Positions 39,059-48,205 of a stretch of DNA of 64,000 nt are shown one piece after another. The stretch is taken from positions 1 through 64,000 of the forward strand of contig CAINGU010000048.1 of assembly GCA_903848645.1 (NCBI GenBank), written 5' to 3'. Every line of letters begins with the position of its first letter. Position 1 is the first letter of the stretch. Under the pieces are notes generated by a model. That model saw nothing but the letters and a program-made list of their open reading frames with translations, was not told the DNA's origin and made no database searches. The translations under genes were made by a program, and so were the position numbers. This DNA comes from an uncultured cyanobacterium (GTDB lineage: Bacteria; Cyanobacteriota; Cyanobacteriia; Cyanobacteriales; Nostocaceae).

Positions 39059-41043
39059 GTATTTCCACTTCCGTGCTGAGTGATTTACTAAACTCACTCC
39101 CCCATCTGCGACCCCAGTTATATTTTAAGGCTTCACTAACCGCGCTCTCCCATGCGATGGAAGATCAAGTTTTAGCAGCTAATTTAGACCGTCCCTTGAT
39201 CATTGCTAGTTTTCAAAAGGAGCGATTTTACCGTCAAGAAGCCCATCGCTATCAACGACTTGCGGAAAAAAGTAATCAAATATATGTATTATCTGCACCG
39301 GAAACGGAGTTTGCTAATAGCTCAGAATACTATGAAAAAGTCGCTTTTGAGGCTGATGACGCTTTAACTCAAGAATGGCATTTGCTAGTATTGGCTGAAA
39401 ACTATGCTACTTGCTTGATATGCCGAGAAAGCCTGAGTTCTCTGTCCAAAAATAAAGATATCCCAGAGATGATCCCTAGTTTGGATATGGATACAGCGCG
39501 AAGATTTGAGGGAATTTGGACATCGGAAAAAGGGGTATGCTTAAAAGCAGCACAACTTTTATTAGATAGAATTCAGGTTTATCGGCCGGATTTAGCGGGT
39601 AAAGTGGCTGAAGTGAAGCAGCGATTTAAGATTGAGGAATCCATAAATAAGTCAAAAGTTAATTCCATTCATGAATATGCTGGTGATATTGATACTGATC
39701 CATTTGTGCAGAGGTTGGTGACATATCTGCAAGCTAGTCAGTATAAGCTGCATAAAGCCTATCGTTCCATTGCGGCTCAAGCTCGGAAAGAACGGTTGGT
39801 AAATTCCATTAGTACAGCAATTAGGCGATCGCTTGATCCACGGGAAATTCTCCAAGTTGCGGCTCAGGAATTGGGACAACACTTAGAAGCCTGTCGTTGT
39901 CTGATTTATCGCGCCCAAGCTACAGATGCGAAAGCCATAATTGAACATGAATTTTTGAACTCTAATGTTACATCTGTACTGGGGCAAAGTTGGGAGTTAG
40001 AAAATAATCCGCTATTTCAGCAGGTACTAAGACAGCTTGAGGGCGTATGTGTAGACGATACCCTGGTAGACTATAAGGTCAAGAAATCACCAGCCTTATC
40101 GTCAATTGTCAAGCAGTTTAGCGTGCGTTCTTGGTTAATCGAACCTGTATTATATCAAGGGCGACTATTGGGAATTGTGGAGTTACACTATTGCTATTTT
40201 CCCACTCATGAATGGCAATCTGGGGAGTTAGACTTAGTGAAAGCCATAGCTACCCAAATTGGTGCAGCCCTGATTCAAGCGGAATCTTTTGCCAATTTAG
40301 AAGAATTAAATCAGCAACTAGAAGCTTTAGACCGCACCCGGAGTAATTTAATTGCCATTACTGGCCACGAACTCCGCACCCCCCTATCTACCATTCAAGT
40401 TTGTTTAGAAAGCTTGGCTACCGAACCGGATATGCCTTGGGAATTACAACAGATCATGCTGAGTACAGCCCTTTCCGACTCCGAAAGAATGCGGAAACTG
40501 GTACAGGACTTTTTAACCCTTTCTAACTTAGAAAGTGGCCGGGTAGAATGGCATCCTGAATCATTAACCATCCAAGAATGTGTAGATTTATCCCTCAGTC
40601 GCTTACGGACACGTTCTAGCCAAGAAAAGATTCCCCAAATCAAAACTCAAATTTCCGCAAGCTTACCTTTAGTCAGGGCTGACGGTGATTGGTTAGTGGA
40701 GGTAATCGCCAAACTTGTCGATAATGCTTGTAAATTTACTCCCTCTTCAGGAGAGATTACTATTAAAGCCATTACCAATGGCCAGGAGATGCTAGAAGTC
40801 ACCGTAGCTGACACAGGGCGAGGAATTGAACCCAATCGCCTAGAAATCGTTTTTGACCGCTTTTACCAAGAAGAAGGGGCATTACGCCGGACTACAGGGG
40901 GAACTGGATTGGGTTTAGCAATTTGTCGGCAAATTGTCAACGGCTGGGACGGGAAAATTTGGGCAGAATCCACAGGTAAGGATCAAGGCAGTCAATTTCA
41001 TTTTACAATTCCTATTGTCCAAGGCAGCCAGGAAAATAATTGA
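39055..41043 (+). CDS. DICT-GAF hybrid sensor histidine kinase
   Basis: The 662-residue protein begins with a DICT domain (about residues 15-160, with PLIIASFQKERFYRQEAHRY), then a linker helix, a GAF domain (about 255-405, with LEACRCLIYRAQ and LLGIVELHYC), a HisKA domain (GHELRTPLS, phosphorylated His438) and an HATPase domain (NACKFTPSSG, DTGRGI, GGTGLGL). It lacks a receiver domain and membrane segments, so it is a soluble kinase. No response regulator gene is adjacent. The GAF contains no obvious bilin-binding Cys in the canonical place that I can assign. Confidence 0.9.
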   Translation: MSISTSVLSDLLNSLPHLRPQLYFKASLTALSHAMEDQVLAANLDRPLIIASFQKERFYRQEAHRYQRLAEKSNQIYVLSAPETEFANSSEYYEKVAFEADDALTQEWHLLVLAENYATCLICRESLSSLSKNKDIPEMIPSLDMDTARRFEGIWTSEKGVCLKAAQLLLDRIQVYRPDLAGKVAEVKQRFKIEESINKSKVNSIHEYAGDIDTDPFVQRLVTYLQASQYKLHKAYRSIAAQARKERLVNSISTAIRRSLDPREILQVAAQELGQHLEACRCLIYRAQATDAKAIIEHEFLNSNVTSVLGQSWELENNPLFQQVLRQLEGVCVDDTLVDYKVKKSPALSSIVKQFSVRSWLIEPVLYQGRLLGIVELHYCYFPTHEWQSGELDLVKAIATQIGAALIQAESFANLEELNQQLEALDRTRSNLIAITGHELRTPLSTIQVCLESLATEPDMPWELQQIMLSTALSDSERMRKLVQDFLTLSNLESGRVEWHPESLTIQECVDLSLSRLRTRSSQEKIPQIKTQISASLPLVRADGDWLVEVIAKLVDNACKFTPSSGEITIKAITNGQEMLEVTVADTGRGIEPNRLEIVFDRFYQEEGALRRTTGGTGLGLAICRQIVNGWDGKIWAESTGKDQGSQFHFTIPIVQGSQENN

Positions 41044-41208
41044 CAACCAATGACCGAAAGATTTTAGATTTTGGATTTTAGATTGGGAATTTTCGGTACA
41101 GGTTCCCCACCCCTTCAGGGCGAAATTAATCCAAAATACTCGCTGCGCTGCGTAGGCTTCGCTAACGCCAATCTAAAATCCTCAAGCTGCACACTTTAGG
41201 GTGGATTA

Positions 41209-41275
41209 AATCCAAAATCCAAAATACTCGCTGCGCTGCGTACGCTTCGCTAACGCAAATCCAAAATCCGTTGAC
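41209..41275. repeat. dispersed repeat, inverse copy of 32434-32504
   Basis: The stretch with aatccaaaatccaaaatact followed by cgctgcgctgcgtacgcttc matches the reverse complement of 32434-32504. A second partial copy of the core lies just upstream at about 41120-41168. The gap 41044-41368 otherwise holds the psaD leader. Confidence 0.7.
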
Positions 41276-41368
41276 CAATCACTAAAAACTGTTACAGTCT
41301 ATAACGCGATCGCAACATAAGTCGAGTTCCAATGTTAGTATGCCGTAAAAACCTACAAGAGACAGTTT

Positions 41369-41785
41369 ATGGCAACGTTGACTGGAAAAACCCCAATCTT
41401 TGGTGGCAGCACTGGCGGACTACTCACAAAAGCTGATGTAGAAGAAAAGTACGCTATCACCTGGACAAGCCCTAAAGAGCAAGTCTTTGAAATGCCCACT
41501 GGTGGCGCTGCTAAAATGGTGAAAGGCGAAAACCTACTTTACATTGCTCGCAAAGAGTACGGTATTGCTTTAGGCGCACAACTTCGCAAATTCAAAATCA
41601 CCGACTACAAGGTTTACCGGATTCTTCCAGCCGGCGAAACTACCCTAATTCACCCTGCTGATGGTGTGTTCCCAGAAAAGGTAAATGCTGGACGTTCCAT
41701 GGTGCGTCACGTACCTCGCAGAATTGGTCAAAACCCCAACCCCGCACAAATTAAATTCAGCGGTAAAGCTACTCACGACGCTTAA
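41369..41785 (+). CDS. psaD: photosystem I reaction centre subunit II (PsaD)
   Basis: The 138-residue protein matches PsaD through its length: [58 protein letters not shown] and the basic end [18 protein letters not shown]. PsaD is a stromal-side subunit that docks ferredoxin and stabilises PsaC. It lies upstream of trpE, an arrangement I have seen in other cyanobacteria. Confidence 0.98.
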   Translation: MATLTGKTPIFGGSTGGLLTKADVEEKYAITWTSPKEQVFEMPTGGAAKMVKGENLLYIARKEYGIALGAQLRKFKITDYKVYRILPAGETTLIHPADGVFPEKVNAGRSMVRHVPRRIGQNPNPAQIKFSGKATHDA

Positions 41786-41891
41786 TCGTTAGGTAATGGG
41801 TAATGGGGAATGGGGAAAAACTTACCCAATTACCCATTACTAAAAGCTCGTTGTTAATTTTTAATTTTTAATTGTCAATTTTTAATTATTT

Positions 41892-43403
41892 ATGATTTTT
41901 CCCGATTTCGACCAGTTTCAAAAGCTTGCTGTCCAAGGTAATTTTGTGCCAGTGTATCAGGAATGGATAGCCGACCTGGATACACCTGTATCTGCTTGGT
42001 ATAAAGTTTGTGCAGATCAACCTTATAGCTTTTTGTTGGAATCGGTGGAAGGTGGCGAAACCGTAGGCCGTTATAGTTTATTGGGTTGTGATCCGTTGTG
42101 GATTTTGGAAGCCAGGGGGGATAAAACTACCCAAACCTATCGAGATGGTAATCAACAAGTTTTTACAGGTGATCCGTTTACAGTTCTATCTGAATGTTTA
42201 GCACCTTATCACCCAGTAAAATTACCAGAATTACCTTCAGGAATTGGCGGTTTATTTGGGTTTTGGGGCTATGAATTAATAAATTGGATTGAGCCGCGTG
42301 TGCCAATTCATCCTCAAGATGAGCGAAATATCCCTGATGGGTTATGGATGCAGGTAGACCAGCTATTGGTTTTTGACCAGGTAAAACGGAAAATTTGGGC
42401 GATCGCCTACGCAGATTTACGGGATACAGCAGGTTTAGAAGTAGCATATCAAAAGGCGTGCGATCGCATTCAGAAAATGGTAGAGAAGCTATCTTTGCCC
42501 CTAGCACCAGAAAAGACCAAATTAGCTTGGACAGCCCCAGGAAACAAGCCTAAAGCGGGAATAGAGGACTATACCAGCAACTTTACCCAGACAGAATTTT
42601 GCGCTAGTGTGGAAAAAGCCAAAGCACATATCAAAGCTGGTGATATTTTCCAAGTCGTTATTTCTCAACGCTTATCCACAGAATATACAGGTAATCCCTT
42701 CGCCTTGTATCGTTCTTTGCGGCAAATTAATCCTTCGCCTTACATGGCTTATTTTAACTTCCAAGACTGGCAAATTATCGGTTCTAGTCCCGAAGTCATG
42801 GTTAAAGCCGAATGTAATGATGAGGGGGAAATTATCGCTACAGTCCGTCCCATTGCGGGAACTCGACCCAGAGGGAAGACAACAAAGGAAGATGCAGCTT
42901 TAGCTGCTGATTTACTTCAAGACCCCAAGGAACTCGCCGAACACGTCATGTTAGTAGATTTAGGACGCAATGATTTGGGGCGGGTGTGCAGCAGCGGTAG
43001 TGTTAAGGTTGATGAATTAATGATAGTTGAACGCTATTCTCATGTGATGCACATTGTTAGTAATGTGGTGGGTAAGTTAGCACCGGGTAAAACTGCGTGG
43101 GATTTACTTAAAGCGTGCTTTCCCGCGGGGACTGTCAGCGGTGCGCCAAAAATCCGCGCTATGGAAATTATCAATGAGTTAGAACCGAGTCGTCGGGGTG
43201 TGTATTCTGGTGTGTATGGATATTATGATTTTGAAGGACAATTGAATAGTGCGATCGCTATCAGAACTATGGTATTACATAATCAGACGGTAACAGTCCA
43301 AGCTGGTGCAGGTTTGGTGGCTGATTCTGACCCAGAAAAGGAATATGAAGAAACTCTGAATAAAGCTAGAGGTTTATTAGAAGCAATTCGTTGTTTGCGA
43401 TAA
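41892..43403 (+). CDS. trpE: anthranilate synthase component I
   Basis: The 503-residue protein has the N-terminal tryptophan-feedback motif FLLESVEGGETVGRYSLLG and the catalytic half with GDIFQVVISQRL, GSSPEVMVKAE, VRPIAGTRPRGKT, LVDLGRNDLGRV and the final GAGLVADSDPEKEYEE. It forms anthranilate from chorismate and ammonia or glutamine (with TrpG), the first step of tryptophan synthesis. No trpG follows. It starts 106 bp after psaD; simple repeats (ttaatttttaattttt) fill the gap. Confidence 0.96.
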   Translation: MIFPDFDQFQKLAVQGNFVPVYQEWIADLDTPVSAWYKVCADQPYSFLLESVEGGETVGRYSLLGCDPLWILEARGDKTTQTYRDGNQQVFTGDPFTVLSECLAPYHPVKLPELPSGIGGLFGFWGYELINWIEPRVPIHPQDERNIPDGLWMQVDQLLVFDQVKRKIWAIAYADLRDTAGLEVAYQKACDRIQKMVEKLSLPLAPEKTKLAWTAPGNKPKAGIEDYTSNFTQTEFCASVEKAKAHIKAGDIFQVVISQRLSTEYTGNPFALYRSLRQINPSPYMAYFNFQDWQIIGSSPEVMVKAECNDEGEIIATVRPIAGTRPRGKTTKEDAALAADLLQDPKELAEHVMLVDLGRNDLGRVCSSGSVKVDELMIVERYSHVMHIVSNVVGKLAPGKTAWDLLKACFPAGTVSGAPKIRAMEIINELEPSRRGVYSGVYGYYDFEGQLNSAIAIRTMVLHNQTVTVQAGAGLVADSDPEKEYEETLNKARGLLEAIRCLR

Positions 43404-43471
43404 ACTGGTATAACTTCAATCCAATCTAAAAAATAGAGAGTAAAATGGGAATAATAAACAAGCTCTTATAA

Positions 43472-43774
43472 ATGAATATAGCCGCTCAACAACTACTTAA
43501 CTTAACAGGAAAAACTCATTCAGAAGTCTTAATAATTCTCAGTAACCAAGGATTTGAATTTAAAACGCAAACTCAAGGGGGCTATGAAACATTTCAGCAT
43601 CCAGATGGTAGCCAAATTCATATTCGACCAAAGGGGGAAATTGTCCGCACAGGTCCTAGAATTAAAGCAGTTGATGGCAAATCTTATCGTCGTCGCTACA
43701 ATCAATATGGAGAGCAGATAGAATTTGTTTCTGGAGCTAATACTCATAATACTGGAGAAATTGTAAATCTATGA
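43472..43774 (+). CDS. putative small toxin, polymorphic-toxin C-terminus-like
   Basis: The 100-residue protein has a helical N-terminus and a basic C-terminal part (FQHPDGSQIHIRPKGEIVRT, then KSYRRRYNQYGE and HNTGEIVNL). This resembles nuclease-type C-terminal toxin domains that read GPR-K-DGK-YR-RY...HNTGE in polymorphic toxins. Here it stands alone, without a secretion or repeat region. Its stop overlaps the next start by 4 bp (ATGA), the usual layout of toxin and immunity or antitoxin. The catalytic activity is inferred from the motif only. Confidence 0.55.
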   Translation: MNIAAQQLLNLTGKTHSEVLIILSNQGFEFKTQTQGGYETFQHPDGSQIHIRPKGEIVRTGPRIKAVDGKSYRRRYNQYGEQIEFVSGANTHNTGEIVNL

Positions 43775-44178
43775 CAACAACAATTGCACCAACCCTCACT
43801 ACTTTTCTCGAAGATTTAAAAAGTGCTGACTTAGTTGGTATTTCTTTAAATCCTCAAAATATGGGATTACGTCTTGATTTTACTTTCGGTCCTGAAGCTG
43901 ATGATGTAGCTATTGAATTTTACCAAATTATTCACCTAGTTTTTTCCCAACCTGTAAATGTAGATGATGAAGATATCTGTTTTTGGGTAGGAGAAGTTGA
44001 ACTCAAAAAAATTGAAGATAATATCCAGAAATTTTTATCTACATCCTATCCATTTATCAATCAAACTGGAATAATTAACACTAATTTACAATCGCTAATT
44101 TATTTTCATTTAGAAGGAGACATTTGTTTAGAGATTGTTTGTAGAAGTTACAAAACCTTCCAACAAGTCAAAAATTAA
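43771..44178 (+). CDS. putative immunity/antitoxin protein
   Basis: The 135-residue acidic protein (TFGPEADDVAIEFYQIIHLV, VNVDDEDICFWVGEVELK) begins inside the stop codon of the toxin-like gene. I do not recognise its family. Acidic charge, size and 4-bp coupling fit a cognate immunity protein for the basic upstream protein. The 3' end converges with a broken HicB-like gene. Confidence 0.5.
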   Translation: MTTTIAPTLTTFLEDLKSADLVGISLNPQNMGLRLDFTFGPEADDVAIEFYQIIHLVFSQPVNVDDEDICFWVGEVELKKIEDNIQKFLSTSYPFINQTGIINTNLQSLIYFHLEGDICLEIVCRSYKTFQQVKN

Positions 44179-44362
44179 ATATGTAGATAAATCAACTGAG
44201 GACGATTTTGCTTATCAGGATAATGACAATGAACGGCATCTTTAATCAATTCTCGCAGTTCTGGAAGACTATCAGCTTGGGTAAATATTGATTAACTGCT
44301 TTAGCAATATAACCACCTTCATAATCTTCTTCCACCAAAAAAATAATTTCTTCTATGTTCAT
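44175..44362 (-). pseudogene. frameshifted HicB-like small gene
   Basis: From ATG 44362 the frame reads MNIEEIIFLVEEDYEGGYIA and then leaves register near 44290. After a one-base shift it reads SIFTQADSLPELRELIKDAV and HCHYPDKQNRPQ to the stop at 44175. The two parts together match the HicB-like antitoxin family of about 65 residues. One base has been lost (near the AAT-CAA join), so the gene is probably inactive. Confidence 0.6.
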
Positions 44363-44446
44363 ACACCGTAACCCACCACTTACTATCAATACCAAATTTT
44401 TAGTAATACAATTCTAAACAATCCAGAGTGGGATTATCAAGCAATT

Positions 44447-44566
44447 TCAAGCAGTACCTACCGTAGCAACTAAACGATGTTCACGGTCAGCAGCAAATTC
44501 TAGACAAGCTCTAATATCATTTTCTGTTAATTCAGGAAAATCCTCTAATATCTCTGCATAAGACAT
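44447..44566 (-). pseudogene. DUF433-type antitoxin remnant
   Basis: The 39-residue frame (MSYAEILEDFPELTENDIRA and on) matches the C-terminal half of DUF433 proteins, which are antitoxin-like partners of PIN-like DUF5615 toxins. The N-terminal half is missing: a stop lies just upstream in frame, near the feoA stop. No intact toxin gene follows. The surrounding 44363-44610 looks like decayed gene material. Confidence 0.5.
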
Positions 44567-44610
44567 ACCATAAAAATCACAATTTAAACAAAAGTTAATA
44601 ATTCATATTT

Positions 44611-44862
44611 TCACCCCTCAATCACCCGCACATAAATAGCCCGTGCTATTTCCCGATCTATAGTCATAGATAAATCACCACATTTAATCACAAAAGTCGG
44701 AAATTGCTGCTCTACAGTAATCGTATTCCCTGTTTTAATTCCCATTAATATCAGCTTTTTTCTAATTGTCTCATCCTGACTTTGACAAACAGTAACTATC
44801 CCACAATCACCTGATTTTAGCAATTCTAATGAACAACCCATAATACTAAAAGGAATAAACAT
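44611..44862 (-). CDS. feoA: FeoA-domain protein of the nif cluster
   Basis: The 83-residue protein has an SH3-like FeoA fold signature (KLILMGIKTGNTITVEQQFP, then REIARAIYVRV). FeoA domains assist FeoB ferrous iron uptake, and free copies occur at the end of cyanobacterial nif clusters. It lies 110 bp after fdxH. A role in iron supply for nitrogenase is inferred from position. No feoB is present here. Confidence 0.8.
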   Translation of the reverse strand: MFIPFSIMGCSLELLKSGDCGIVTVCQSQDETIRKKLILMGIKTGNTITVEQQFPTFVIKCGDLSMTIDREIARAIYVRVIEG

Positions 44863-44972
44863 TGTATTATCAAAATAAAAAGCGAAAATTGAAATGATGA
44901 AAGATGATAAACATCCTCCATCATTGTTAAAATTAGAGGGTTCAGCAATGCTAAACCCCTACAGATATTGTA

Positions 44973-45272
44973 TTAAGCAAGATAAGGTTCTTGGTGGGTT
45001 TTGATTGTGCAGTTAGAACGGGGGTAGGTAACACACAATAAAGCGAATCCTTTGCCCATTTGCTCATCATCTAGGAAGACTTGATCATCTTGATTGACTT
45101 CACCTTCAACAATCTTACCTACACAGCTAGAGCAAGAACCAGAGTGACAGGAGAAAGGTAATTCAATCCCAGCTTCTTCTGCTCCTTCAAGAATTGTGGT
45201 GTCTTCGTCAATTTCAACTGTGGTATCAAAACCTTCTTTTTTGCTGATTAATCTTACTTGATAGGCTGCCAT
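44973..45272 (-). CDS. fdxH: heterocyst-type [2Fe-2S] ferredoxin FdxH
   Basis: The 99-residue plant-type ferredoxin has the cluster ligands Cys42, Cys47, Cys50 and Cys80 ([10 protein letters not shown]). Two adjacent lysines (Lys11 and Lys12 counting Met) match the positions known in FdxH to favour electron transfer to nitrogenase reductase. It donates electrons to NifH in heterocysts. It lies 105 bp downstream of the HesB-like gene at the end of the nif operon. Confidence 0.95.
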   Translation of the reverse strand: MAAYQVRLISKKEGFDTTVEIDEDTTILEGAEEAGIELPFSCHSGSCSSCVGKIVEGEVNQDDQVFLDDEQMGKGFALLCVTYPRSNCTIKTHQEPYLA

Positions 45273-45377
45273 TTGATAATTCTCCTCAAACGTGAATGAA
45301 GTGAGTTTTTGAGTTAGTTAAGTTTCCCCGGCTGAGTTCAAAATTGAAAATGAAAGGCTTATTTTTTGAACTTTGAA

Positions 45378-45746
45378 CTATTGGCCGCAAGGTACACCAG
45401 TGGGAGTACCATCATTGGTTTTAAAAGATTTACCGCAACCGCAGGTATCAGTTGCATTGGGATTGGAAAACTTGAAACCGCTGTCCATTACTCCCTCAAC
45501 AAAATCAACTACCACACCTGCTAATAACGGCGCACTTTTAGCATCAACGTAAATCAACACATTTCCTTGTTGAGTTACGACATCATCAGGTTGGGGCTTA
45601 CTGGTAATTTCGATGCCATACTCGTAGCCACTGCAACCACCGTCTTTAACGGAGATGCGGACACCCTTTTTAGCGTCTTCGGTTGCAGAACCTTTTAAAA
45701 ATGCCCACAGACGAAATTCAGCCTTTTCTGTTAAAGTAACAGTCAT
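45378..45746 (-). CDS. hesB: HesB/IscA-type iron-sulfur assembly protein
   Basis: The 122-residue A-type carrier has the three conserved cysteines Cys38, Cys102 and Cys104 (DGGCSGYEYG and DTCGCGKSF). Such proteins accept or pass iron-sulfur clusters. In heterocystous cyanobacteria hesB follows hesA in the nif region, as here. A palindromic repeat at 45823-45902 fills the gap after hesA. Confidence 0.93.
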   Translation of the reverse strand: MTVTLTEKAEFRLWAFLKGSATEDAKKGVRISVKDGGCSGYEYGIEITSKPQPDDVVTQQGNVLIYVDAKSAPLLAGVVVDFVEGVMDSGFKFSNPNATDTCGCGKSFKTNDGTPTGVPCGQ

Positions 45747-45822
45747 TTTGTTTCCTATTCTGTAGCGAATATTCTGATTTGGGATGTGGATTTTGAAAAA
45801 CTTGGTACTTTAGGGATCACCA

Positions 45823-45902
45823 AAAAATAAATTACCCAATTTGGTGGGATGGGCATCCTGCCCGTCCTTAATGATTAGCGGGCAAGATGCCCGCACCACA
45901 AG
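45823..45902. repeat. dispersed palindromic repeat, intact copy
   Basis: The stretch joins two palindromes, gatgggcatcctgcccgtc and agcgggcaagatgcccgc, after a lead sequence aaaaaataaattacccaatt. The same order is found at 32686-32930 but interrupted by about 165 bases. It lies in the hesA-hesB gap. Confidence 0.7.
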
Positions 45903-45932
45903 ATTTTGGGTATTGTTTTTATTGGAAGTCCC

Positions 45933-46715
45933 TTAGACCGTTGCAGTTTGAGATTGGGAATATCTCCAAGGCGCAGTATTACCGCATACTGAACAATTGC
46001 GATCGCGGTGAGAACGGCGTTTAGCAAATTCCATTCGGTTCAAATCAATCGTCAGCAACTCTGACAACAGCGGTTGACTAAAACCAGTAATCAGCTTCAC
46101 AGCTTCCAACGCAGTCAAACAAGCCAAAGTCCCAGAAACAGCTCCCAGCACAGAAAAACCGCGCCGATCCCAATCAGGCTTTTCTGGAAACAGACAGGAT
46201 AAACAAGGCGTAACACCAGGAATAATCGTGGTGAGGTAAGCCTCCATTCCATCCATAGCCGCCTCTACCATGGGCTTGCGCCAGCGCACACAGGCTGCAT
46301 TTAACAAATTGCGTTCCGTGAAATTATGAGCGCAATCTAAAGCCATATCCGCCGACTGCACCAACTCATCCACATTTTCGGCAGTAATGTAATCGTGAAT
46401 TACATCCACTTGGACATCGGGATTGATAGCTTTGAGTGTTTCTTGGGCTTTAAATACTCTAGGTTTACCCACCCAGTCATCAGTCATCAAAACCTGACGA
46501 TTCATATCATCCAGCCGCAAATCTCCACCCCGGACTAGGATTAGCCGCCCAACGCCCGCTACTGCTAGGTAAAGCGCCGCCGTACCACCTAATCCACCCA
46601 CACCCGACACCAAAACAGTCGCTGATTTCAGGCGCTTTTGAGCTAATTCGCCAAAATTAGGAAGCATCATTTGACGACTATAGCGTTCCAATTCGGTAGG
46701 CGTTAGGTTGATCAC
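45933..46715 (-). CDS. hesA: HesA, ThiF/MoeB-like E1 protein
   Basis: The 260-residue protein has the adenylation site VSGVGGLGGTAALYLAVAGV and the RQVLMTDDWVGKPR segment of ThiF/MoeB-type enzymes, with zinc cysteine pairs CLSC (middle) and CSVC (end). HesA is encoded in nif clusters and has been linked to molybdenum handling or cofactor assembly. It starts 10 bp after nifW. Confidence 0.93.
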   Translation of the reverse strand: MINLTPTELERYSRQMMLPNFGELAQKRLKSATVLVSGVGGLGGTAALYLAVAGVGRLILVRGGDLRLDDMNRQVLMTDDWVGKPRVFKAQETLKAINPDVQVDVIHDYITAENVDELVQSADMALDCAHNFTERNLLNAACVRWRKPMVEAAMDGMEAYLTTIIPGVTPCLSCLFPEKPDWDRRGFSVLGAVSGTLACLTALEAVKLITGFSQPLLSELLTIDLNRMEFAKRRSHRDRNCSVCGNTAPWRYSQSQTATV

Positions 46716-46725
46716 TTTTTAACTC

Positions 46726-47043
46726 CTAATCTGAGGTGATTTCTGTGAGGGTAACTACATTTTTTCGCTTATCATTAAATACCTTGAACAGCTTTTGTTC
46801 ATGGGGTGTAGATTCTATAAACACCTGATAAGCTTGTTGCAAAGCAGTGCAATATTTCTCTAATCTTTCTTCGTCACTTATCTGGGGATAACTATCATCA
46901 ATTTGACTCATGAACTGAGAAAACTTTTTCAAAATATGTAAACGATTGACATTTACAAATTTTTGGTCATAGGGCAGTTTAAAGAAGATAAAAAATTCTT
47001 CTGCATCTACTAACTTCTTGAATTCATCAATATTGGTACTCAT
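46726..47043 (-). CDS. nifW: nitrogenase-stabilizing/protective protein NifW
   Basis: The 105-residue protein shows the NifW pattern: EFKKLVDAEEFFIFFKLPYD, LHILKKFSQFM and YQVFIESTPHEQKLFKVF. NifW binds the MoFe protein and is thought to protect or help mature it. Its start overlaps the DUF683 gene stop by 4 bp. Confidence 0.92.
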   Translation of the reverse strand: MSTNIDEFKKLVDAEEFFIFFKLPYDQKFVNVNRLHILKKFSQFMSQIDDSYPQISDEERLEKYCTALQQAYQVFIESTPHEQKLFKVFNDKRKNVVTLTEITSD

Positions 47044-47240
47044 TTAGAATTCTCCATTTTTTTGAGTTGTTGCTTGAGTCCATCTAACTGACAGTAGATT
47101 TCATAAGTTGCAGCAGCAACATCCATCAGTTTTTCGTAGTCTGTGGGCAATCCTTCCGCTAAATCATGCAGATCCATTTTCATTTGACCTGCTTTGCTAT
47201 TTAGCTTTTTAATCTTGGTTGTAATTTCCTCAATTGTCAT
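47040..47240 (-). CDS. DUF683 nif-cluster protein
   Basis: The 66-residue helical protein (MTIEEITTKIKKLNSKAGQM, LHDLAEGLPTDYEKLMDVA) is the DUF683 protein usually found between the NifX-associated gene and nifW in cyanobacteria. It overlaps nifW by 4 bp. Its function is unknown. Confidence 0.88.
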   Translation of the reverse strand: MTIEEITTKIKKLNSKAGQMKMDLHDLAEGLPTDYEKLMDVAAATYEIYCQLDGLKQQLKKMENSK

Positions 47241-47256
47241 TGCTTATTAGTTATTA

Positions 47257-47311
47257 GTAGGGTGGGCAATGCCGACCGTAAAGAAATCATTGTGGGCAAT
47301 GCCCACCCTAC
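47257..47311. repeat. inverted repeat between two nif genes
   Basis: Gtagggtgggcaatgc (from 47257) and the terminal tgggcaatgcccaccctac (to 47311) form an imperfect hairpin, a variant of the perfect repeat at 29606-29660. On the minus strand it lies just after the DUF269 gene stop. Confidence 0.65.
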
Positions 47312-47312
47312 A

Positions 47313-47789
47313 TTAAAGATTTCCGACTTCGGGAAAATGCTTGGCTAAATCAATGCCTTTTTCCACAAACTTTGTGCCTTCTTCGTCTAATTTCTCGAAG
47401 GAATCAAAACCAAAACGATGGGCATCACGTAAGGTTTTTACAGTTAATAATAAGCGTCCAGAAAATATTAAAGCCCAGCCAAAACCCTCATGTCCTAATT
47501 CCACAACCACATTAGAAATGAGTCCGGTTTCCTTTTCAATACTGGATGCTATAGCCCTAAAAAAGGCATTTATTCGGGAAAGAGTTGCGGGATCAATTTC
47601 ACCTTCTACGGAAATTTCCCGTTTCTTTTGTTTAGTAACAATATAAGGTTTGAGGATTAATTCATCAGTCCAACTCCGGTAAAAACCATAACTATCTTGC
47701 GCCCGGATTTGTTGAACTAATGATTTATGGAAAGGAGTTAAAACTACCTCTGAATTGTTACCAGTTCCATTCACATCATTTGTACTCAT
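47313..47789 (-). CDS. NifX-associated protein (DUF269)
   Basis: The 158-residue protein has the DUF269 pattern: FHKSLVQQIRAQDSYGFYRS, DPATLSRINAFFRAIA and ISNVVVELGHEGFGWALIFS. It is always coded next to nifX and overlaps it by 4 bp here. Its role in cofactor assembly is inferred from this linkage. Confidence 0.9.
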   Translation of the reverse strand: MSTNDVNGTGNNSEVVLTPFHKSLVQQIRAQDSYGFYRSWTDELILKPYIVTKQKKREISVEGEIDPATLSRINAFFRAIASSIEKETGLISNVVVELGHEGFGWALIFSGRLLLTVKTLRDAHRFGFDSFEKLDEEGTKFVEKGIDLAKHFPEVGNL

Positions 47790-48205
47790 AATGTTGCTTC
47801 GTTTTCAAGTTCTTCAGCAAAACTAAGTTTTTTCTGTCCTAAAGCTTTCCGCAACCAAGGTGGAGGATTACCCTTGAGAGTTTTGACTAATTTGTTGAGA
47901 ATATCCTCAATCTTTTCCTCTTCAGATTTAGCCTTAACTGGGGTTACACTCTTCTTAATTAAACGAGCGGCTGCACTACCACCAATAGCGACGACATAAA
48001 CAATAGTGCAATCATTCAGGGCTTGCAGTTTGGGGGTAATTTTATCTTCATTACCATCTTCCTTCAAATCACCTTCAAATTTGAGGGTTTCTATGAATTC
48101 ATATCCGTTATCGGAAATTTCATAAACATCAATTTCCTTAGCCCAACCAAAGTGAGCATTAACATGAATTCGGTCAGTTGTAGTAAAAGCAATTTTCACT
48201 TTCAT
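47786..48205 (-). CDS. nifX: NifX, nitrogenase cofactor carrier
   Basis: The 139-residue protein starts MKVKIAFTTTDRIHVNAHFG, the NifX/NifB-C/NafY domain start, and ends in a basic Pro-containing tail (LKGNPPPWLRKALGQKK). NifX binds FeMo-co precursors passed between NifB and NifEN. It follows nifN by about 150 bp and overlaps the DUF269 gene. Confidence 0.93.
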   Translation of the reverse strand: MKVKIAFTTTDRIHVNAHFGWAKEIDVYEISDNGYEFIETLKFEGDLKEDGNEDKITPKLQALNDCTIVYVVAIGGSAAARLIKKSVTPVKAKSEEEKIEDILNKLVKTLKGNPPPWLRKALGQKKLSFAEELENEATL

